The notes: generated by a model from the sequence alone, not told the origin. A stretch of DNA of 64,000 nt from Macrococcoides goetzii (GCF_002742385.2 NZ_MJBI02000001.1:682001-746000), one strand, 5' to 3'. Positions 1 to 10,320 are shown, counted from the stretch's first letter. Made by a program: numbers and translations.

Positions 1-258
1 TACAAGTAGCTTGTCAGCTAACGGATCTAAAAATTTCCCCATATTCGTTACAAGCTGCCATTTTCTTGCTAAATAGCCGTCAATCCAGTCTGTCAGTGAT
101 GCGAAGATAAAAATACATGCTGCAATAAATTGTTCAATACGCATTGTGTCACTACCTAAAAAGCTCATTTTCCCCATATTAAAATCTGCTAGTAAAAACA
201 CTAGAAATACAGGTATAAGCAAAACGCGCGCAACTGTAATTTGATTTGGTATATTCAT
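1..258 (-). CDS. pgsA: CDP-diacylglycerol--glycerol-3-phosphate 3-phosphatidyltransferase, N-terminal part (PgsA)
   Basis: PgsA makes phosphatidylglycerophosphate, the first committed step of phosphatidylglycerol synthesis, in the cell membrane. Only about the first 86 residues are present because the gene runs off the start of the window. They begin [18 protein letters not shown] and contain the start of the CDP-alcohol phosphatidyltransferase signature, with DWIDGYLAR in the region of the DG-x2-AR motif. The ATG lies at 256-258, just after an AAGGAAG ribosome binding site. It is the last visible gene of the run from spoIIIE to pgsA, 37 bases after the RodZ-like gene. Identification is firm; the C-terminal half cannot be judged here. 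Confidence 0.93.
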   Translation of the reverse strand, partial: MNIPNQITVARVLLIPVFLVFLLADFNMGKMSFLGSDTMRIEQFIAACIFIFASLTDWIDGYLARKWQLVTNMGKFLDPLADKLLV

Positions 259-295
259 GATTAACTTCCTTTACTTATTAGTTTAAATCAATTTT

Positions 296-1150
296 TTATT
301 GTAAAACTTTAAAGAAATATGTTCTTGTAATTAAATTATCTGCTTCTTTTGGTACAGATACCTTCTTATCGTTAATGTATACTTCCATCGAAGTTGAGTT
401 CCCTGATATTAACGTGATACTTTTAACTTTTTCATCGATTTCAAATGTTTCTTTCTTCATTTCTTTATATGCATAATTTTTCTTTTTATCATCATAGATT
501 TGTACCCATGTTGGTATTTTAGAATCTATCCTAAGCTTTAACGGTTCTGTTGATTCTACTTCATATGCTAAGTTTGCACCATCAAAGTTTTTATAGGTTA
601 ATTTAGTCGACGCTTCTACTTTAGCATTATCTTTTTCTTTTTGTTTATCACTTGTTGATTGTTCTGTTTTAGATGCAACAGGTTTTTCTTCTGTCTTTTT
701 TTCAACTTTAACATTACGGCTCTTATTGATATCTTCTGCCTGCCACTCACTATTTTTATCAATGAAGATAAACTGTGAAAAGATAAGCCAAATTAAAAAC
801 ATCATAAGAATAATCCCTAACAGCCATGCTAATAATTTTTGAACACTATGATCTGTACTTTGTGTTGTTTGAGTACTTTTAATCTGTTTGCTTGCTTCTT
901 TAGCACTTAATTTTCTAGTTGGTAATTCATTTTGATGTTCGTTCAATAGATTTTCAGCATTTAAATTAACTGCTTTTGCATATTTCTCTATAAACCCTCG
1001 TGTATAGTCAGGATTGGGCAAACGATCAAATTCATTTTTCTCAATCATTTCTATGTATTTCTTTTGTATCTTCACTTTTTTCTCTAAATCTATTAACGTC
1101 ATACCTAACGATTCACGTTTTGAACGTAATATTTGTCCGATTGGTTTCAT
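296..1150 (-). CDS. RodZ/YmfM-like membrane protein with N-terminal XRE-type helix-turn-helix
   Basis: This 284-residue protein has the RodZ layout. A cytoplasmic helix-turn-helix domain (about residues 1-70, starting IGQILRSKRESLGMTL) precedes a charged linker. One membrane segment follows (about 106-130, rich in L, I and F), then a Lys/Glu/Ser-rich stretch and a C-terminal extracytoplasmic beta domain of the DUF4115 type. RodZ proteins link the MreB and cell-wall elongation machinery to the membrane in rods; the role in a coccus is uncertain. It sits between the ymfK-like gene and pgsA, as ymfM does in Bacillus subtilis. The ATG at 1150 follows AAGGGGG at good spacing. Confidence 0.85.
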   Translation of the reverse strand: MKPIGQILRSKRESLGMTLIDLEKKVKIQKKYIEMIEKNEFDRLPNPDYTRGFIEKYAKAVNLNAENLLNEHQNELPTRKLSAKEASKQIKSTQTTQSTDHSVQKLLAWLLGIILMMFLIWLIFSQFIFIDKNSEWQAEDINKSRNVKVEKKTEEKPVASKTEQSTSDKQKEKDNAKVEASTKLTYKNFDGANLAYEVESTEPLKLRIDSKIPTWVQIYDDKKKNYAYKEMKKETFEIDEKVKSITLISGNSTSMEVYINDKKVSVPKEADNLITRTYFFKVLQ

Positions 1151-1168
1151 AATTGCCCCCTTTACGGC

Positions 1169-1963
1169 TTAAAAGAACGCAAATTCGTCATTATCAAATA
1201 AACTGTTCTTTGATAACTTTTCGTACGTAATTTCCTGATCTTCTGTTTCACGTAATTCTATAATGTAATCAAAATCTTCTAATGTGTAATCTGTTTTCTG
1301 TACAAATAAATCTGGATGCTCTATAACTTTTGTTGTTGGTAATGACATAACTTCTCTTACAAGATTAAGATGTTCAGCGTTCTGTTTGATTGTCAAAGCA
1401 CCATCTATAATGAATATATGTTTATCGTCATATTCGCCCTTATACAATTTATTACGAACGGTTTGTTTAATCATCGTAGAAGAAATAAATAACCACTTCT
1501 TATGTGCACAAACACTTGCAGCTACAACAGATTCTGTTTTTCCTACACGTGGCATCCCTCGCACTCCAATCACCTGGTTACCATCCTGCTTAAATAACTC
1601 AGCCATTAAATCTACAAGGATACCTAAATCTTTACGCACAAATTTAAAGGTATGCTTATTTTTATTATCTCTTTCAATATGCTGTCCATGTCGTACTGCC
1701 AAACGATCCTGTAATAATGGTTTACGTAATTTAATAATTTCAATATCTTCTAACTGACTGATAATATTTTCAAAACGCGTTACTTTTTCAAGATCATCCG
1801 TTTTAATTAACAATCCACGGACACCTTGGTCAACACCATTGATTGTAATGATACTGATTCCGAGTACGCCAAGTAAACTTGAAACATCTCCAAGTAAACC
1901 AGCTCTGTTAATCTTAATTTCATATTCAAGATACCATTCTTTCGTTTCATGAAGTGCTGTCAT
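1169..1963 (-). CDS. YmfK-like DUF3388 protein with ACT-like domain and P-loop
   Basis: This 264-residue protein has an N-terminal segment resembling an ACT or small regulatory fold (about 12-80, with AGLLGDVSSLLG). A nucleotide-binding loop GMPRVGKTE follows at about 136-144 and a Walker-B-like HIFIIDG further on. The layout matches the DUF3388 family (YmfK of Bacillus), whose biochemical role is unknown to me. Its position between the SDR gene and the rodZ-like gene is conserved in Firmicutes. I chose the ATG at 1963 over an in-frame start 24 bases upstream because a GGGGG ribosome binding site sits seven bases before it. Confidence 0.8.
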   Translation of the reverse strand: MTALHETKEWYLEYEIKINRAGLLGDVSSLLGVLGISIITINGVDQGVRGLLIKTDDLEKVTRFENIISQLEDIEIIKLRKPLLQDRLAVRHGQHIERDNKNKHTFKFVRKDLGILVDLMAELFKQDGNQVIGVRGMPRVGKTESVVAASVCAHKKWLFISSTMIKQTVRNKLYKGEYDDKHIFIIDGALTIKQNAEHLNLVREVMSLPTTKVIEHPDLFVQKTDYTLEDFDYIIELRETEDQEITYEKLSKNSLFDNDEFAFF

Positions 1964-1974
1964 TAACAAACCCC

Positions 1975-2685
1975 CTATATATACCAACCACCATTCACGC
2001 TTTGTACTGTACCCGTAATAGATTGTGATAAATCATCTAGTAAATACAATACAGCATGACTAATTTCTTTCGGTGAAATGAGCCTTTGTTGTGGTAATTG
2101 TGATAATAATAATTGTATATCTTCTTCATCTAATTGTAATGTCATTTTACCATTAACTACACCGGGTGTTACAACATTTGCTGTAATGTTTGTTTGTATA
2201 AGTTCTTTCGCAATAGATTTAATAAATCCAATTTGTGCTGCTTTCATACCACTATAGATGGATTCCGTTGCACTGCCTGTTTCTCCCCAAATCGAGCTGA
2301 TTACAACAATGCGACCATGATCATTACTTTGCATGCCACTCAATACAAATTGAGTTAACTTTACAAGATTTGAAAAGTGAATATGATATTGAGCATCCAT
2401 AGCTTCTGTTGTCACCTCTTGTATAGGTGCATAATAAGCAGTTCCTGCTGCATATATCATACCATCCAGGTAACTTGTCATCCAATTCTGTAATGGATTT
2501 TCATAAAGCGGTTTACTTAGATCAAATTGAACAAAACTTATTGCTTCATTTTGAAATTCATTTTGTAAAGCAGTAATGTCCGTATTATTATAATGCGCAA
2601 TGACTTCATGTCCTTTCAGTAACAAATCATGTGTTATTTGTTTGCCTATATCACCACTTGCTCCAATAACGAGATATTTACCCAT
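1975..2685 (-). CDS. ymfI: SDR-family oxidoreductase, YmfI type (probable EF-P 5-aminopentanone reductase)
   Basis: A 236-residue short-chain dehydrogenase. The cofactor-binding GASGDIG motif is at 8-14, a catalytic Ser near 130-131, and the Y144-x3-K148 pair in YSGMK. In B. subtilis YmfI reduces 5-aminopentanone to 5-aminopentanol on elongation factor P, and the gene has the same neighbours there (ymfF, ymfH, ymfK, ymfM, pgsA). The EF-P role here is inferred from that synteny. The start overlaps the ymfH stop by eight bases and has only a weak ribosome binding site, which suggests translational coupling. A generic fatty-acid-type reductase is the alternative. Confidence 0.82.
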   Translation of the reverse strand: MGKYLVIGASGDIGKQITHDLLLKGHEVIAHYNNTDITALQNEFQNEAISFVQFDLSKPLYENPLQNWMTSYLDGMIYAAGTAYYAPIQEVTTEAMDAQYHIHFSNLVKLTQFVLSGMQSNDHGRIVVISSIWGETGSATESIYSGMKAAQIGFIKSIAKELIQTNITANVVTPGVVNGKMTLQLDEEDIQLLLSQLPQQRLISPKEISHAVLYLLDDLSQSITGTVQSVNGGWYI

Positions 2686-3952
2686 TGCGCTTCACAATTC
2701 TACTATCCGTAATATGAGCATTATTTAATGTACTTTTATAAGTTTCAATGCACTCAGCTAATGTCAGTTGTTCTAAAAGTGGCAGAATATCGAATAATAT
2801 AACATCATTGAAGAAATATCGTGTAAACTGATTCGCAATATATTCAGGGCTATTCATGCTTGAAACATATTCACCGATGGTTTGACGGACAATTAAATCA
2901 AAGGCTTTTTGGTCGTTTAATAAGTCAAAGTTATATAATTGACTGATTATACGTTGTTTTAATCTTTCAGCATCGCGAGTGGCACCCGCTATAAACATAT
3001 GTGAGAAAGTTGGCTCTATCGTAAAATTAAATCCGAAAGAATCATCTATTAATTGATCTTTCAACAGTGACTGATAAAAATCTGTTTGTTCTCCAAAAAG
3101 CATATCTAAAGCAAATAGTATCTTGAGTTCAGTTAATATTAAGTTATCTGTACTTTTAAAATTATCTGTTTTAATACCAAGCATTAATTTATCCATCTGC
3201 ACATTATCAATCGACTTAACCTCATTAACTGCTACACTTTCAGGTTCTTCAAAAGGTAATATATTGACTGGCTGAAATGTATTAAATGGTTTGATAATAC
3301 TGTTAATATAGTCGGTCATTTCAATTGGCTCAACATTTCCTACAATAAACATCACCATATTCTTTGGATGATAGAATGTATTATAGCAGTCATATAAAGT
3401 TTGATCAGTAATCTCATTGATACTTTCAACTGTACCTGCAATATCAACACGTACTGGATGTGTATGATACATTGCTTTTAAAGTCTGATAATACAGGCGA
3501 TAATTAGGCTGATCCTGATACATTTTAATTTCTTCAGCAATGATACCTACTTCTTTTTCTACACTTTCTTTTGTAAAATATGGTGTTTGTAGCATATCTA
3601 CTAATAATTTAATATTTTCTTTTAATGATTCAACAGTAGTAAATAAATAACTTGTTCGGTCATATGAAGTGAATGCATTGGCAGAACTACCATATTTTGA
3701 GAATGCGTTAAACATATCCCCATCTTCTTTCTCAAACATTTTATGTTCAAGAAAATGTGCAATACCTTTTGGCATATGTACTTTCGTTCCATCTTGTCTA
3801 ACAAAATCATTATGTATAGAACCATACTTTGTTGTCATTGTGACATACGATTTCTGAAACCCTTTTTTTGGAATAATAAATAGCTGCATGCCATTATCTA
3901 AAACTGTTTCAAATAATGTTTCATCTATTGCTTTATAATAAGTTTGTTTCAT
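2678..3952 (-). CDS. M16 family zinc peptidase, YmfH type (catalytic partner)
   Basis: A 424-residue M16 (insulinase and processing-peptidase fold) protein. It carries the inverted zinc motif H66-F-L-E69-H70 and a distal glutamate at about 140 in IIAEEIK, so it looks catalytically competent. It is paired with the motif-less YmfF-type gene immediately upstream, like the active and inactive subunits of other M16 dimers. The substrate is unknown; related AlbE/AlbF proteins process peptides. The ATG at 3952 overlaps the upstream stop as ATGA and follows GAGGGAAC, so I prefer it to the 34-residue longer frame. Confidence 0.85.
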   Translation of the reverse strand: MKQTYYKAIDETLFETVLDNGMQLFIIPKKGFQKSYVTMTTKYGSIHNDFVRQDGTKVHMPKGIAHFLEHKMFEKEDGDMFNAFSKYGSSANAFTSYDRTSYLFTTVESLKENIKLLVDMLQTPYFTKESVEKEVGIIAEEIKMYQDQPNYRLYYQTLKAMYHTHPVRVDIAGTVESINEITDQTLYDCYNTFYHPKNMVMFIVGNVEPIEMTDYINSIIKPFNTFQPVNILPFEEPESVAVNEVKSIDNVQMDKLMLGIKTDNFKSTDNLILTELKILFALDMLFGEQTDFYQSLLKDQLIDDSFGFNFTIEPTFSHMFIAGATRDAERLKQRIISQLYNFDLLNDQKAFDLIVRQTIGEYVSSMNSPEYIANQFTRYFFNDVILFDILPLLEQLTLAECIETYKSTLNNAHITDSRIVKRNG

Positions 3953-5178
3953 TCTGTTCCCTCGCTTGTTAAACAATACACAGTATGTAAAGCCCCTGTG
4001 TGTGCAACATCTATAATATCTTTTTTCGTTATTGCCTGTATACCTTTTATCCATTCACCTTCATCGACGTGTGCGCCAAACGTATTAGAAAACTCAATTT
4101 CTACAAAGCCTTTCGGTCGATCCATAGATTCTTTCTTCTGATTAATAATCATACGTTTCGCCGTATTCAATAGTTCATTATCGAAGTCACCTTGTCTAAT
4201 CTTTTCAAATTCATCATTGATCGTGTCAATCGCCTGCTGACGTTTATCCTGGTTAACACCAGAGAGTACATATAACATACCGCTTCTTGCATCAATCTGG
4301 CTATGTATTTGATAAGCTAAACTTAATTTTTCTCGAACATTTGTAAATAATAGGCTTGATGGATCACCACCAAATATTTGATTAAGTAAAATAAAAGCAT
4401 AGTAGCTTTTCTCGGGATGTTTAACATTTAGCTTATAGCCCATATTTATACGTGCTTGTTTCGTCTCAATGTGTTCAACAACTGTCTGAGGTGTATGAAT
4501 ATCCTTTAAATTTACCGGTTTTAGATCAATTTTGTTTTCGGGTAAATCCAGGTATTCTTTTGCTAGTTTAGCAACTCTCGATTCATCTACATCTCCAACG
4601 ATATAAAGGTGTGCTTCATCATCCATTAACATAGATTTATATGCTTGATAAACTTCTTCGCCTGTAACAAGCTCTAAATTTTGTATATCTCCAAAACTTG
4701 GATTACGCATCGACTCATCTTCAAACATTGTTTTTAATAACTGATAAAAACCATATTGGCCTAAATTCTCTTTTATAGCATCATACTTATTTTTAAATAG
4801 ATGTTTTTCAGTAGCTAATAAATCTTCACGAAATGATTCGTCTTCTACATTAGGTGCATATATGACCTCGTATAATAATTGAAATGCTTTTTCTAATAAG
4901 TCTTCATCATTCAGATATTTATCATTAATAATATCGATACCTACTGTTAATACATGGGCATTGTTTTGTTTTATAACATGACTATAGAGATGTGCACCAT
5001 ATAAATATGCAAGATGATTTATCATTGCCTGTTCGTCAGCATATTTTGCAGTTGTCTTTTGAATAAGTTTAGATAAAATTGCTCTCCTGCTCATCGTTTC
5101 AATATCAAGCGGCGCTTTAAATTTTAGCACGATAGACACTGTTTTAAATTTGTCTGTGTTCAATAAATTAATTGTCAT
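3949..5178 (-). CDS. M16 family peptidase-like protein, YmfF type, without the zinc motif
   Basis: A 409-residue M16-fold protein with the typical two repeated halves, including a C-terminal segment with GMLYVLSGVNQDKRQ. No HxxEH motif occurs anywhere, so it probably acts as the non-catalytic subunit of a heterodimer with the gene that follows, as proposed for YmfF/YmfH of Bacillus. The genes overlap at both ends by four bases (ATGA): with the GntR gene upstream and with the active M16 gene downstream. That fits coordinated production of two subunits. The partner role is inferred from these features. Confidence 0.85.
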   Translation of the reverse strand: MTINLLNTDKFKTVSIVLKFKAPLDIETMSRRAILSKLIQKTTAKYADEQAMINHLAYLYGAHLYSHVIKQNNAHVLTVGIDIINDKYLNDEDLLEKAFQLLYEVIYAPNVEDESFREDLLATEKHLFKNKYDAIKENLGQYGFYQLLKTMFEDESMRNPSFGDIQNLELVTGEEVYQAYKSMLMDDEAHLYIVGDVDESRVAKLAKEYLDLPENKIDLKPVNLKDIHTPQTVVEHIETKQARINMGYKLNVKHPEKSYYAFILLNQIFGGDPSSLLFTNVREKLSLAYQIHSQIDARSGMLYVLSGVNQDKRQQAIDTINDEFEKIRQGDFDNELLNTAKRMIINQKKESMDRPKGFVEIEFSNTFGAHVDEGEWIKGIQAITKKDIIDVAHTGALHTVYCLTSEGTE

Positions 5179-5897
5179 AGAATACTCCTAACTTTTCTTT
5201 GTATAACGAATTGTACCTGACTCGATTTAAAATAATTCAATGAATATAATACGGGTTCATCTTGAGCATTAAAATGAATTTGTTTAAATAATAATAGGCT
5301 TTCTTCTGGTGTGCATTGCAACGCATTAGAAATATATGGTTCATATGCAATTGATTCAATTTCACTTTCAGCATACACAATTTTAAGTCCATCGGTACGA
5401 TCCATAATTTCTAATAATGAATGGGTTAATATATCGTGTCCACCGTTTAAGGGTGCTGCAACAATCTTATCTAAGCAATATACGATCGGCTCATTATTTG
5501 CCGTTCTGATACGTTCGATAACTGTAATGTCGCGCTCATCCACGATATTTAATATGCGTTTATCATCAATAGAAGGTTGTTCAATATCATGACTTATCAT
5601 CAATGTGCCTGCCGATTGTCCTCCCTCTTCTATCATACTCGTTATACTTTTGAGTTCATCAATTGGATAGAAAAATATTGGTTTGGACTTAATATAATAA
5701 CCTTCCTGAAAATGTTCTGAAATAATTTGTTCTGTCACTAATTCATGAAAGGCTAGTTCAATATCATCTCTCGAACGATCAATCATGCGAGATATTTCGT
5801 ATTGCGATGGTAAAGGTCGATGCAATTCAAATTTCCCTGAATTTATCTGTTCTAAAATCCAATCTTTAATAAAGACGACATCTCTATTTACAGACAT
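5175..5897 (-). CDS. GntR-family (HutC/UTRA type) transcriptional regulator, YmfC-like
   Basis: This 240-residue regulator has an N-terminal winged helix-turn-helix (about 1-70, with LPSQYEISRMIDRSRDDIE). A UTRA-type effector domain with a VIERIRTANNEPIVY signature follows. It lies between spoIIIE and the M16 pair, as ymfC does in Bacillus, and may control the downstream genes, although no operator was recognised. The effector is unknown. The ATG at 5897 has GAGGTGG at the right distance. A GTG three codons upstream overlaps that binding site and is less likely. Confidence 0.83.
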   Translation of the reverse strand: MSVNRDVVFIKDWILEQINSGKFELHRPLPSQYEISRMIDRSRDDIELAFHELVTEQIISEHFQEGYYIKSKPIFFYPIDELKSITSMIEEGGQSAGTLMISHDIEQPSIDDKRILNIVDERDITVIERIRTANNEPIVYCLDKIVAAPLNGGHDILTHSLLEIMDRTDGLKIVYAESEIESIAYEPYISNALQCTPEESLLLFKQIHFNAQDEPVLYSLNYFKSSQVQFVIQRKVRSIL

Positions 5898-5907
5898 GTA
5901 CTCCACC

Positions 5908-8196
5908 TCATTCTACAATTTCATTGTTTTCAATTAATACCGTTCTAGGTTTACTTCCTGTACTTGGTCCTATAACACCATTTGCTTCTAGCTCATCAAT
6001 TAGCCTTGCAGCTCTATTATAACCAATTCTAAATTGTCGTTGTAATAGACTTGCTGATGCTTTTTGTTTTTCAACGACAAATTGATAAGCTTCCAGATAA
6101 AGTTCATCTTCAGATTCACCTTTTTGAGTAAGTTCTTCTGTTGGTTCCAGTGACTTAATATAGTTTGCTGATTGTTGTTTACAGACGAAGTTTACTACAT
6201 CTTCAACTTCTTTATCAGAAAGAAATGCGCCCTGAATACGTTTAGGTTTTGATTCGCCATAGGGCAGGTATAACATATCACCTTTACCAAGTAGTTTTTC
6301 AGCACCCTGCATATCTAAAATCGTTCTAGAATCAACTGCTGAACTAACGCTAAATGCAATACGAGAAGGAATATTCGCTTTTATCAGACCTGTAATGACA
6401 TCAACAGATGGTCTTTGTGTGGCAATAATTAAATGAATGCCAGCTGCACGTGCCATTTGTGCGATACGCATAATTGCTGCTTCAACATCTTTACTTGCGA
6501 CCATCATTAAATCTGCAAGCTCATCAACGATTACAACGATATAGGGTAGTTCTGCATTTTTCTCTCCAAGTTCTGCATTCTGACGTCGTAAATATTGATT
6601 ATATCCTTTTATATTACGTGTTCCTGTATGACTAAAAAGATCATAACGTCTTTCCATTTCGCCTACAATTTTCTGTAAAGCTTGAGCAGCCTTCTGTGGA
6701 TTTGTTACGACTGGCGTTAATAGATGAGGGATACCATTATAAACATTTAATTCCACCATTTTAGGATCAATCATCATTAATTTCACTTCATGTGGTTTAG
6801 CATGCATCAAAATACTTGTGATAATGCCATTAATACATACAGACTTACCACTACCTGTTGCTCCTGCAACAAGTAAATGAGGCATTTTATCAAGTTCTGC
6901 AGTAATTGCTTCACCACTGATATCTCGACCGAGTACAACTTTCAACTTATTTTCTTCAACAGGTGAAGCTTCAATCACTTCTCTTAACGTGACCATTGAA
7001 GTAGAACTATTCGGTACTTCAATACCTACTGCAGATTTACCCGGTATCGGTGCTTCTATTCTTATATCTTTTGCGGCAAGCGCTAAAGCAATATCATTAT
7101 GAAGATTCACAATACGACTAACCTTTACACCCATCGCTGGTTGCACTTCATATTGTGTTACAGCTGGACCTATTCTGATCTGTGATACTTTAGCATTCAC
7201 ACCAAAATTCTTCAATGTTGTTTCCAGTAATTGACCACGCTTTTTTACTGCCTGCATATTTGATTTTGCTTTGTCAGTTGCCGGAGAAAGTAATGTTATA
7301 GGAGGTAGATCATAATCTTCGTTCTCCATTTCACTTGTTTCACTTTGTTCAGTGGCATCAGTTTGTGTTGAAAATTCATCTTGACTCGTATCAAAAGTTT
7401 CAGATTCAGAATTACTATTTTGACGTACTGCTTCAACATGTTCCTGATCATTTTGAAGTGCTACTGCCTGATTGCCGTCATATATTGGTATTTCGTCTTC
7501 AGGATAGTCCTCAGATTCAACTTCAATTGCAGTAATTTCTGGCAAATCAGAAACATCTTTGACCGTTTGTTCCATTTTTCTTTGTTTTCTTTGTTCTAAT
7601 TGAACTTTTGCCTGCCTTGAAAGATCTTTCGTTTTATCAACTTGATAAAGCAGAAATTTCTGCGCTGTATTACGTATAGATCGTCCTAATATCAAAACGA
7701 TACTTAAAATAATCATAATTATAGATAATATGAAAGCGCCAAATACACTTAATAGCGTGGAAAAGACTGAATCAAATAGAAAACCAATTAAACCGCCTCC
7801 GAAAAAATGAAGACCCGACTTAGACTGTAATTCAAAGATTTTATCAAAAACAGGTGTAACTGATTTTCCATGTAAAAAATGCTGGATCACCTGCATAAAA
7901 GATGGAGTACTAATTAATAACAATAACCAGCCGTTAACACGACGATTGATAGGAATCCATTTATTATTTACAGCATAATAAATTGTTATGAGTATGAGTA
8001 AAATATATGCATAAAAACGAGCTGAACCGAAAATATATGTCATTACACTGTCTATGCCTACACCTAATAATCCAAAATGAAAAACACCTAAAAACAGCAT
8101 CGCAATGAACAAAATAGAAATAATAAAACGATATGGTTCATTACTTTTGTTTTTATTTGTTTTTTTCTTTCTGGTCGTTTTCTTCTTCACTGCCAT
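5908..8196 (-). CDS. spoIIIE: DNA translocase SpoIIIE/FtsK
   Basis: This 762-residue hexameric ATPase pumps chromosomal DNA across the closing division septum. The N-terminus has a basic tail, then about four membrane segments between residues 24 and 175. An acidic Ser/Gln/Glu-rich linker spans roughly 200-300. The motor domain has Walker A GATGSGKS at 445-452 and a Walker [14 protein letters not shown]-terminal gamma winged helix ([16 protein letters not shown]) would read the orienting DNA signals. Length is normal for the SpoIIIE form. The ATG follows AGGTGAAATGA. A weak terminator separates it from rnjB upstream, so it may be expressed partly by read-through. Confidence 0.95.
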   Translation of the reverse strand: MAVKKKTTRKKKTNKNKSNEPYRFIISILFIAMLFLGVFHFGLLGVGIDSVMTYIFGSARFYAYILLILITIYYAVNNKWIPINRRVNGWLLLLISTPSFMQVIQHFLHGKSVTPVFDKIFELQSKSGLHFFGGGLIGFLFDSVFSTLLSVFGAFILSIIMIILSIVLILGRSIRNTAQKFLLYQVDKTKDLSRQAKVQLEQRKQRKMEQTVKDVSDLPEITAIEVESEDYPEDEIPIYDGNQAVALQNDQEHVEAVRQNSNSESETFDTSQDEFSTQTDATEQSETSEMENEDYDLPPITLLSPATDKAKSNMQAVKKRGQLLETTLKNFGVNAKVSQIRIGPAVTQYEVQPAMGVKVSRIVNLHNDIALALAAKDIRIEAPIPGKSAVGIEVPNSSTSMVTLREVIEASPVEENKLKVVLGRDISGEAITAELDKMPHLLVAGATGSGKSVCINGIITSILMHAKPHEVKLMMIDPKMVELNVYNGIPHLLTPVVTNPQKAAQALQKIVGEMERRYDLFSHTGTRNIKGYNQYLRRQNAELGEKNAELPYIVVIVDELADLMMVASKDVEAAIMRIAQMARAAGIHLIIATQRPSVDVITGLIKANIPSRIAFSVSSAVDSRTILDMQGAEKLLGKGDMLYLPYGESKPKRIQGAFLSDKEVEDVVNFVCKQQSANYIKSLEPTEELTQKGESEDELYLEAYQFVVEKQKASASLLQRQFRIGYNRAARLIDELEANGVIGPSTGSKPRTVLIENNEIVE

Positions 8197-8225
8197 TCAT
8201 TTCACCTGCTTCATATAAACAAATA

Positions 8226-8247
8226 AACAAGCTAAAGTTAGCTTGTT
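8226..8247 (-). terminator. Probable weak terminator after rnjB
   Basis: Perfect 9-bp stem (AACAAGCTA with TAGCTTGTT) and a four-base loop. On the minus strand it is followed by TATTTGTTTATATG, which is U-rich but interrupted. It lies between the rnjB stop and spoIIIE, so partial read-through into spoIIIE is likely. Confidence 0.6.
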
Positions 8248-8263
8248 CATTTGTTTATTATCT

Positions 8264-9937
8264 TTAAATTTCTGAGATAACCGGAATGATCATAGGGCGA
8301 CGTTTCGTATTTTCATATAAAAATTTACCTAATTTATCACGCATTTCCTGCTTAATATCAGACCATTCAATACGATTTTGCATTAAGCCTAGCTCAACAA
8401 TTTCACGTACTTTTTCTTCAGCTTCACGCATTAAATCTTCACTTTCGCGTACATAAACAAAGCCACGTGACTGAATCTGTGGTCCAGCTACGATACGTCT
8501 ATTTTTAGGGTCAAGTGTTACAACAGCGATGAAAATACCATCTTCACTTAATAAACGTCTATCACGTAAAACGATATTACCTACATCGCCAACACCAATA
8601 CCATCTATCAGAACATTTCCTGCTGGTACTTTCTCATTGGCTATCATACGTTCTCCGTCATAATTGATGACATCACCTTTTTCAAGTAAGAAAATATGTT
8701 CCGGTAGCACACCCGCTTCAGCAGCAAGTTTTGCATGCGCAATCTGCATTTTAAATTCACCTTGTACCGGTACGAAGTATGTCGGTTTCATTAAGTTCAG
8801 CATTAATTTTAGCTCTTCCATACATCCATGTCCTGAAGCATGAATCTTCTTATTCGTTGGAATCACTTTTGCACCTGCTTTAACAAGGTGATTAATTGTT
8901 GATCCGAGAATAACTTCCATATTTGAAGATGGCGTCGTTGTAATAAACACTGTATCGCCTTCTTCAATATTTAAAATGTTGTGTTTTTGTAAAGCCATCT
9001 GAGCTAATCCTTCAATCGGTTCACCTTGAGAGCCAGTAGAAATGATGATCAGTTCATTTTTCGGATATTTCTCAACATCTTTTATTGGTATTAATAGTTG
9101 TTCTTTAATATCAAAATATCCTAATTTACGTGCAATATTAAATGATGATTCTAAAGATTTACCTAAGAATGAAACTTTACGGTTTAATCGCGCTGCAGCA
9201 TTTAGGACTTGTTGAATACGTATGAAGTTTGATGCATAACAAGATACGATAATACGTCCTTGTGCTTTAGCAAATTCATCAACGATGTGACTTTCAATAA
9301 CATTTTCCGGTGTATTGTAACCAGGTTTCTCTGCTTCAGTAGAATCACTGATTAACATTAACACACCTTTATTTCCAATTTGCCCTATCTTTGTAATGTC
9401 AGGAGCATAGCTACCAGTCATACTTTGATCAAATTTAAATTCACCAGTATATACAACAGCGCCTTGTGACGTATGTATCACAATACCAAGTGCATCCGGA
9501 ATACTATGCGTTGTACTAAAGAATGACACATTCACATTTTTAAAACGCATAATTGAATTGTTATTTACTGTATAGTATTTAATTTTCTTTGTTACTTTTG
9601 CTTCACGCATCTGATCTTTAACTAGTGCGATTGTTAAACGTGAACCGTAAATTGGTGCATCTACTCGATCAATAATATAACGCAACGCACCAATTGCATC
9701 TTGATGTCCATGACTCAAAAAGATACCTTTTAACTTATCTTTATTCTCAATAACATAATTAATATCCGGAATTACGACATCAATCCCTAACATCTCATCT
9801 TCAGGAAACATTAACCCTGCATCCAGCATAAACATTTCATCGTCAACTTCTACGATATACATGTTCTTTGCAATTTCACCGACACCGCCTAAAGGTATCA
9901 TTCTTATATGTTGATTTTCTTTTTTAACTAAGTTCAA
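8264..9937 (-). CDS. rnjB: Ribonuclease J2 (RNase J paralogue with degenerate metal site)
   Basis: A 557-residue metallo-beta-lactamase/beta-CASP ribonuclease of the J2 type, a partner of RNase J1 in mRNA decay and rRNA maturation. The metal-binding motif reads H76-G-H78-Q-D80-A81, so the last residue of the canonical HxHxDH is alanine. The usual HTGDFK element reads YTGEFK (Glu at about 166). H144 in STTHSIPD and the distal SGHG segment are kept. This matches the reduced activity known for J2 proteins. I chose the TTG at 9937: AGGAGG lies just upstream and the length becomes the 557 residues I recall for staphylococcal J2. The upstream in-frame ATG would include the binding site in the coding region. 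Confidence 0.93.
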   Translation of the reverse strand: MNLVKKENQHIRMIPLGGVGEIAKNMYIVEVDDEMFMLDAGLMFPEDEMLGIDVVIPDINYVIENKDKLKGIFLSHGHQDAIGALRYIIDRVDAPIYGSRLTIALVKDQMREAKVTKKIKYYTVNNNSIMRFKNVNVSFFSTTHSIPDALGIVIHTSQGAVVYTGEFKFDQSMTGSYAPDITKIGQIGNKGVLMLISDSTEAEKPGYNTPENVIESHIVDEFAKAQGRIIVSCYASNFIRIQQVLNAAARLNRKVSFLGKSLESSFNIARKLGYFDIKEQLLIPIKDVEKYPKNELIIISTGSQGEPIEGLAQMALQKHNILNIEEGDTVFITTTPSSNMEVILGSTINHLVKAGAKVIPTNKKIHASGHGCMEELKLMLNLMKPTYFVPVQGEFKMQIAHAKLAAEAGVLPEHIFLLEKGDVINYDGERMIANEKVPAGNVLIDGIGVGDVGNIVLRDRRLLSEDGIFIAVVTLDPKNRRIVAGPQIQSRGFVYVRESEDLMREAEEKVREIVELGLMQNRIEWSDIKQEMRDKLGKFLYENTKRRPMIIPVISEI

Positions 9938-9983
9938 AATATTTCCTCCTAAATTCATTCGCCCGTACAATTCATACTTCTTT

Positions 9984-10013
9984 ATTATAAGCTATTTGCA
10001 GATTAATTAACAA
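9984..10013 (-). promoter_or_regulatory. Probable rnjB promoter
   Basis: On the minus strand TTGTTA (10008-10013) and TATAAT (9984-9989) are 18 bases apart. The pair lies between the terminator of the small upstream gene and rnjB. Read by eye. Confidence 0.55.
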
Positions 10014-10014
10014 T

Positions 10015-10044
10015 AAAAAAAAGCGAACAGAATATTCTGCTCGC
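10015..10044 (-). terminator. Terminator of the 84-residue gene
   Basis: Inverted repeat GCGAGCAGAAT/ATTCTGTTCGC (one G-U pair) at 10023-10044. Eight T residues follow directly on the minus strand. This is a textbook intrinsic terminator, six bases after the stop of the small gene. Confidence 0.9.
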
Positions 10045-10050
10045 AATTAA

Positions 10051-10305
10051 TTATTTTTGTAATTCCATCTTAAAATCCCCACCAGCTACAGTGTAGTGTG
10101 TCAATTTTAAATCCTTTGAATGGTAACGGTCTGTTTCACCTTTGAAAAGAACCACTTCTACAGGCTCGTTTGTCGCTTCAATTTGTTTGAATAATAAACC
10201 GACATCACCATTCGCAGTTGAAATTTTTAATAGTTCTTCATCTACCGAAAAGCGACCATCTGTTTCAAATTCCTGACCATTCACGTGAATTTTGTCAAAT
10301 ACCAT
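10051..10305 (-). CDS. Uncharacterised 84-residue protein
   Basis: I do not recognise this gene. It is a small, acidic-to-neutral, soluble-looking protein starting MVFDKIHVNGQEFET. It has no signal peptide, membrane segment or cysteine, and its alternating hydrophobic pattern suggests a small beta-rich fold. The gene looks real. It has an AAGGAGATG ribosome binding site, a near-consensus promoter of its own directly after the mlpA stop, a possible catabolite-responsive element in its leader, and a strong terminator six bases after its stop. It therefore forms a monocistronic unit between mlpA and rnjB. I recall no such gene at this place in S. aureus. Confidence 0.8.
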   Translation of the reverse strand: MVFDKIHVNGQEFETDGRFSVDEELLKISTANGDVGLLFKQIEATNEPVEVVLFKGETDRYHSKDLKLTHYTVAGGDFKMELQK

Positions 10306-10320
10306 TACTTTTCATCTCCT

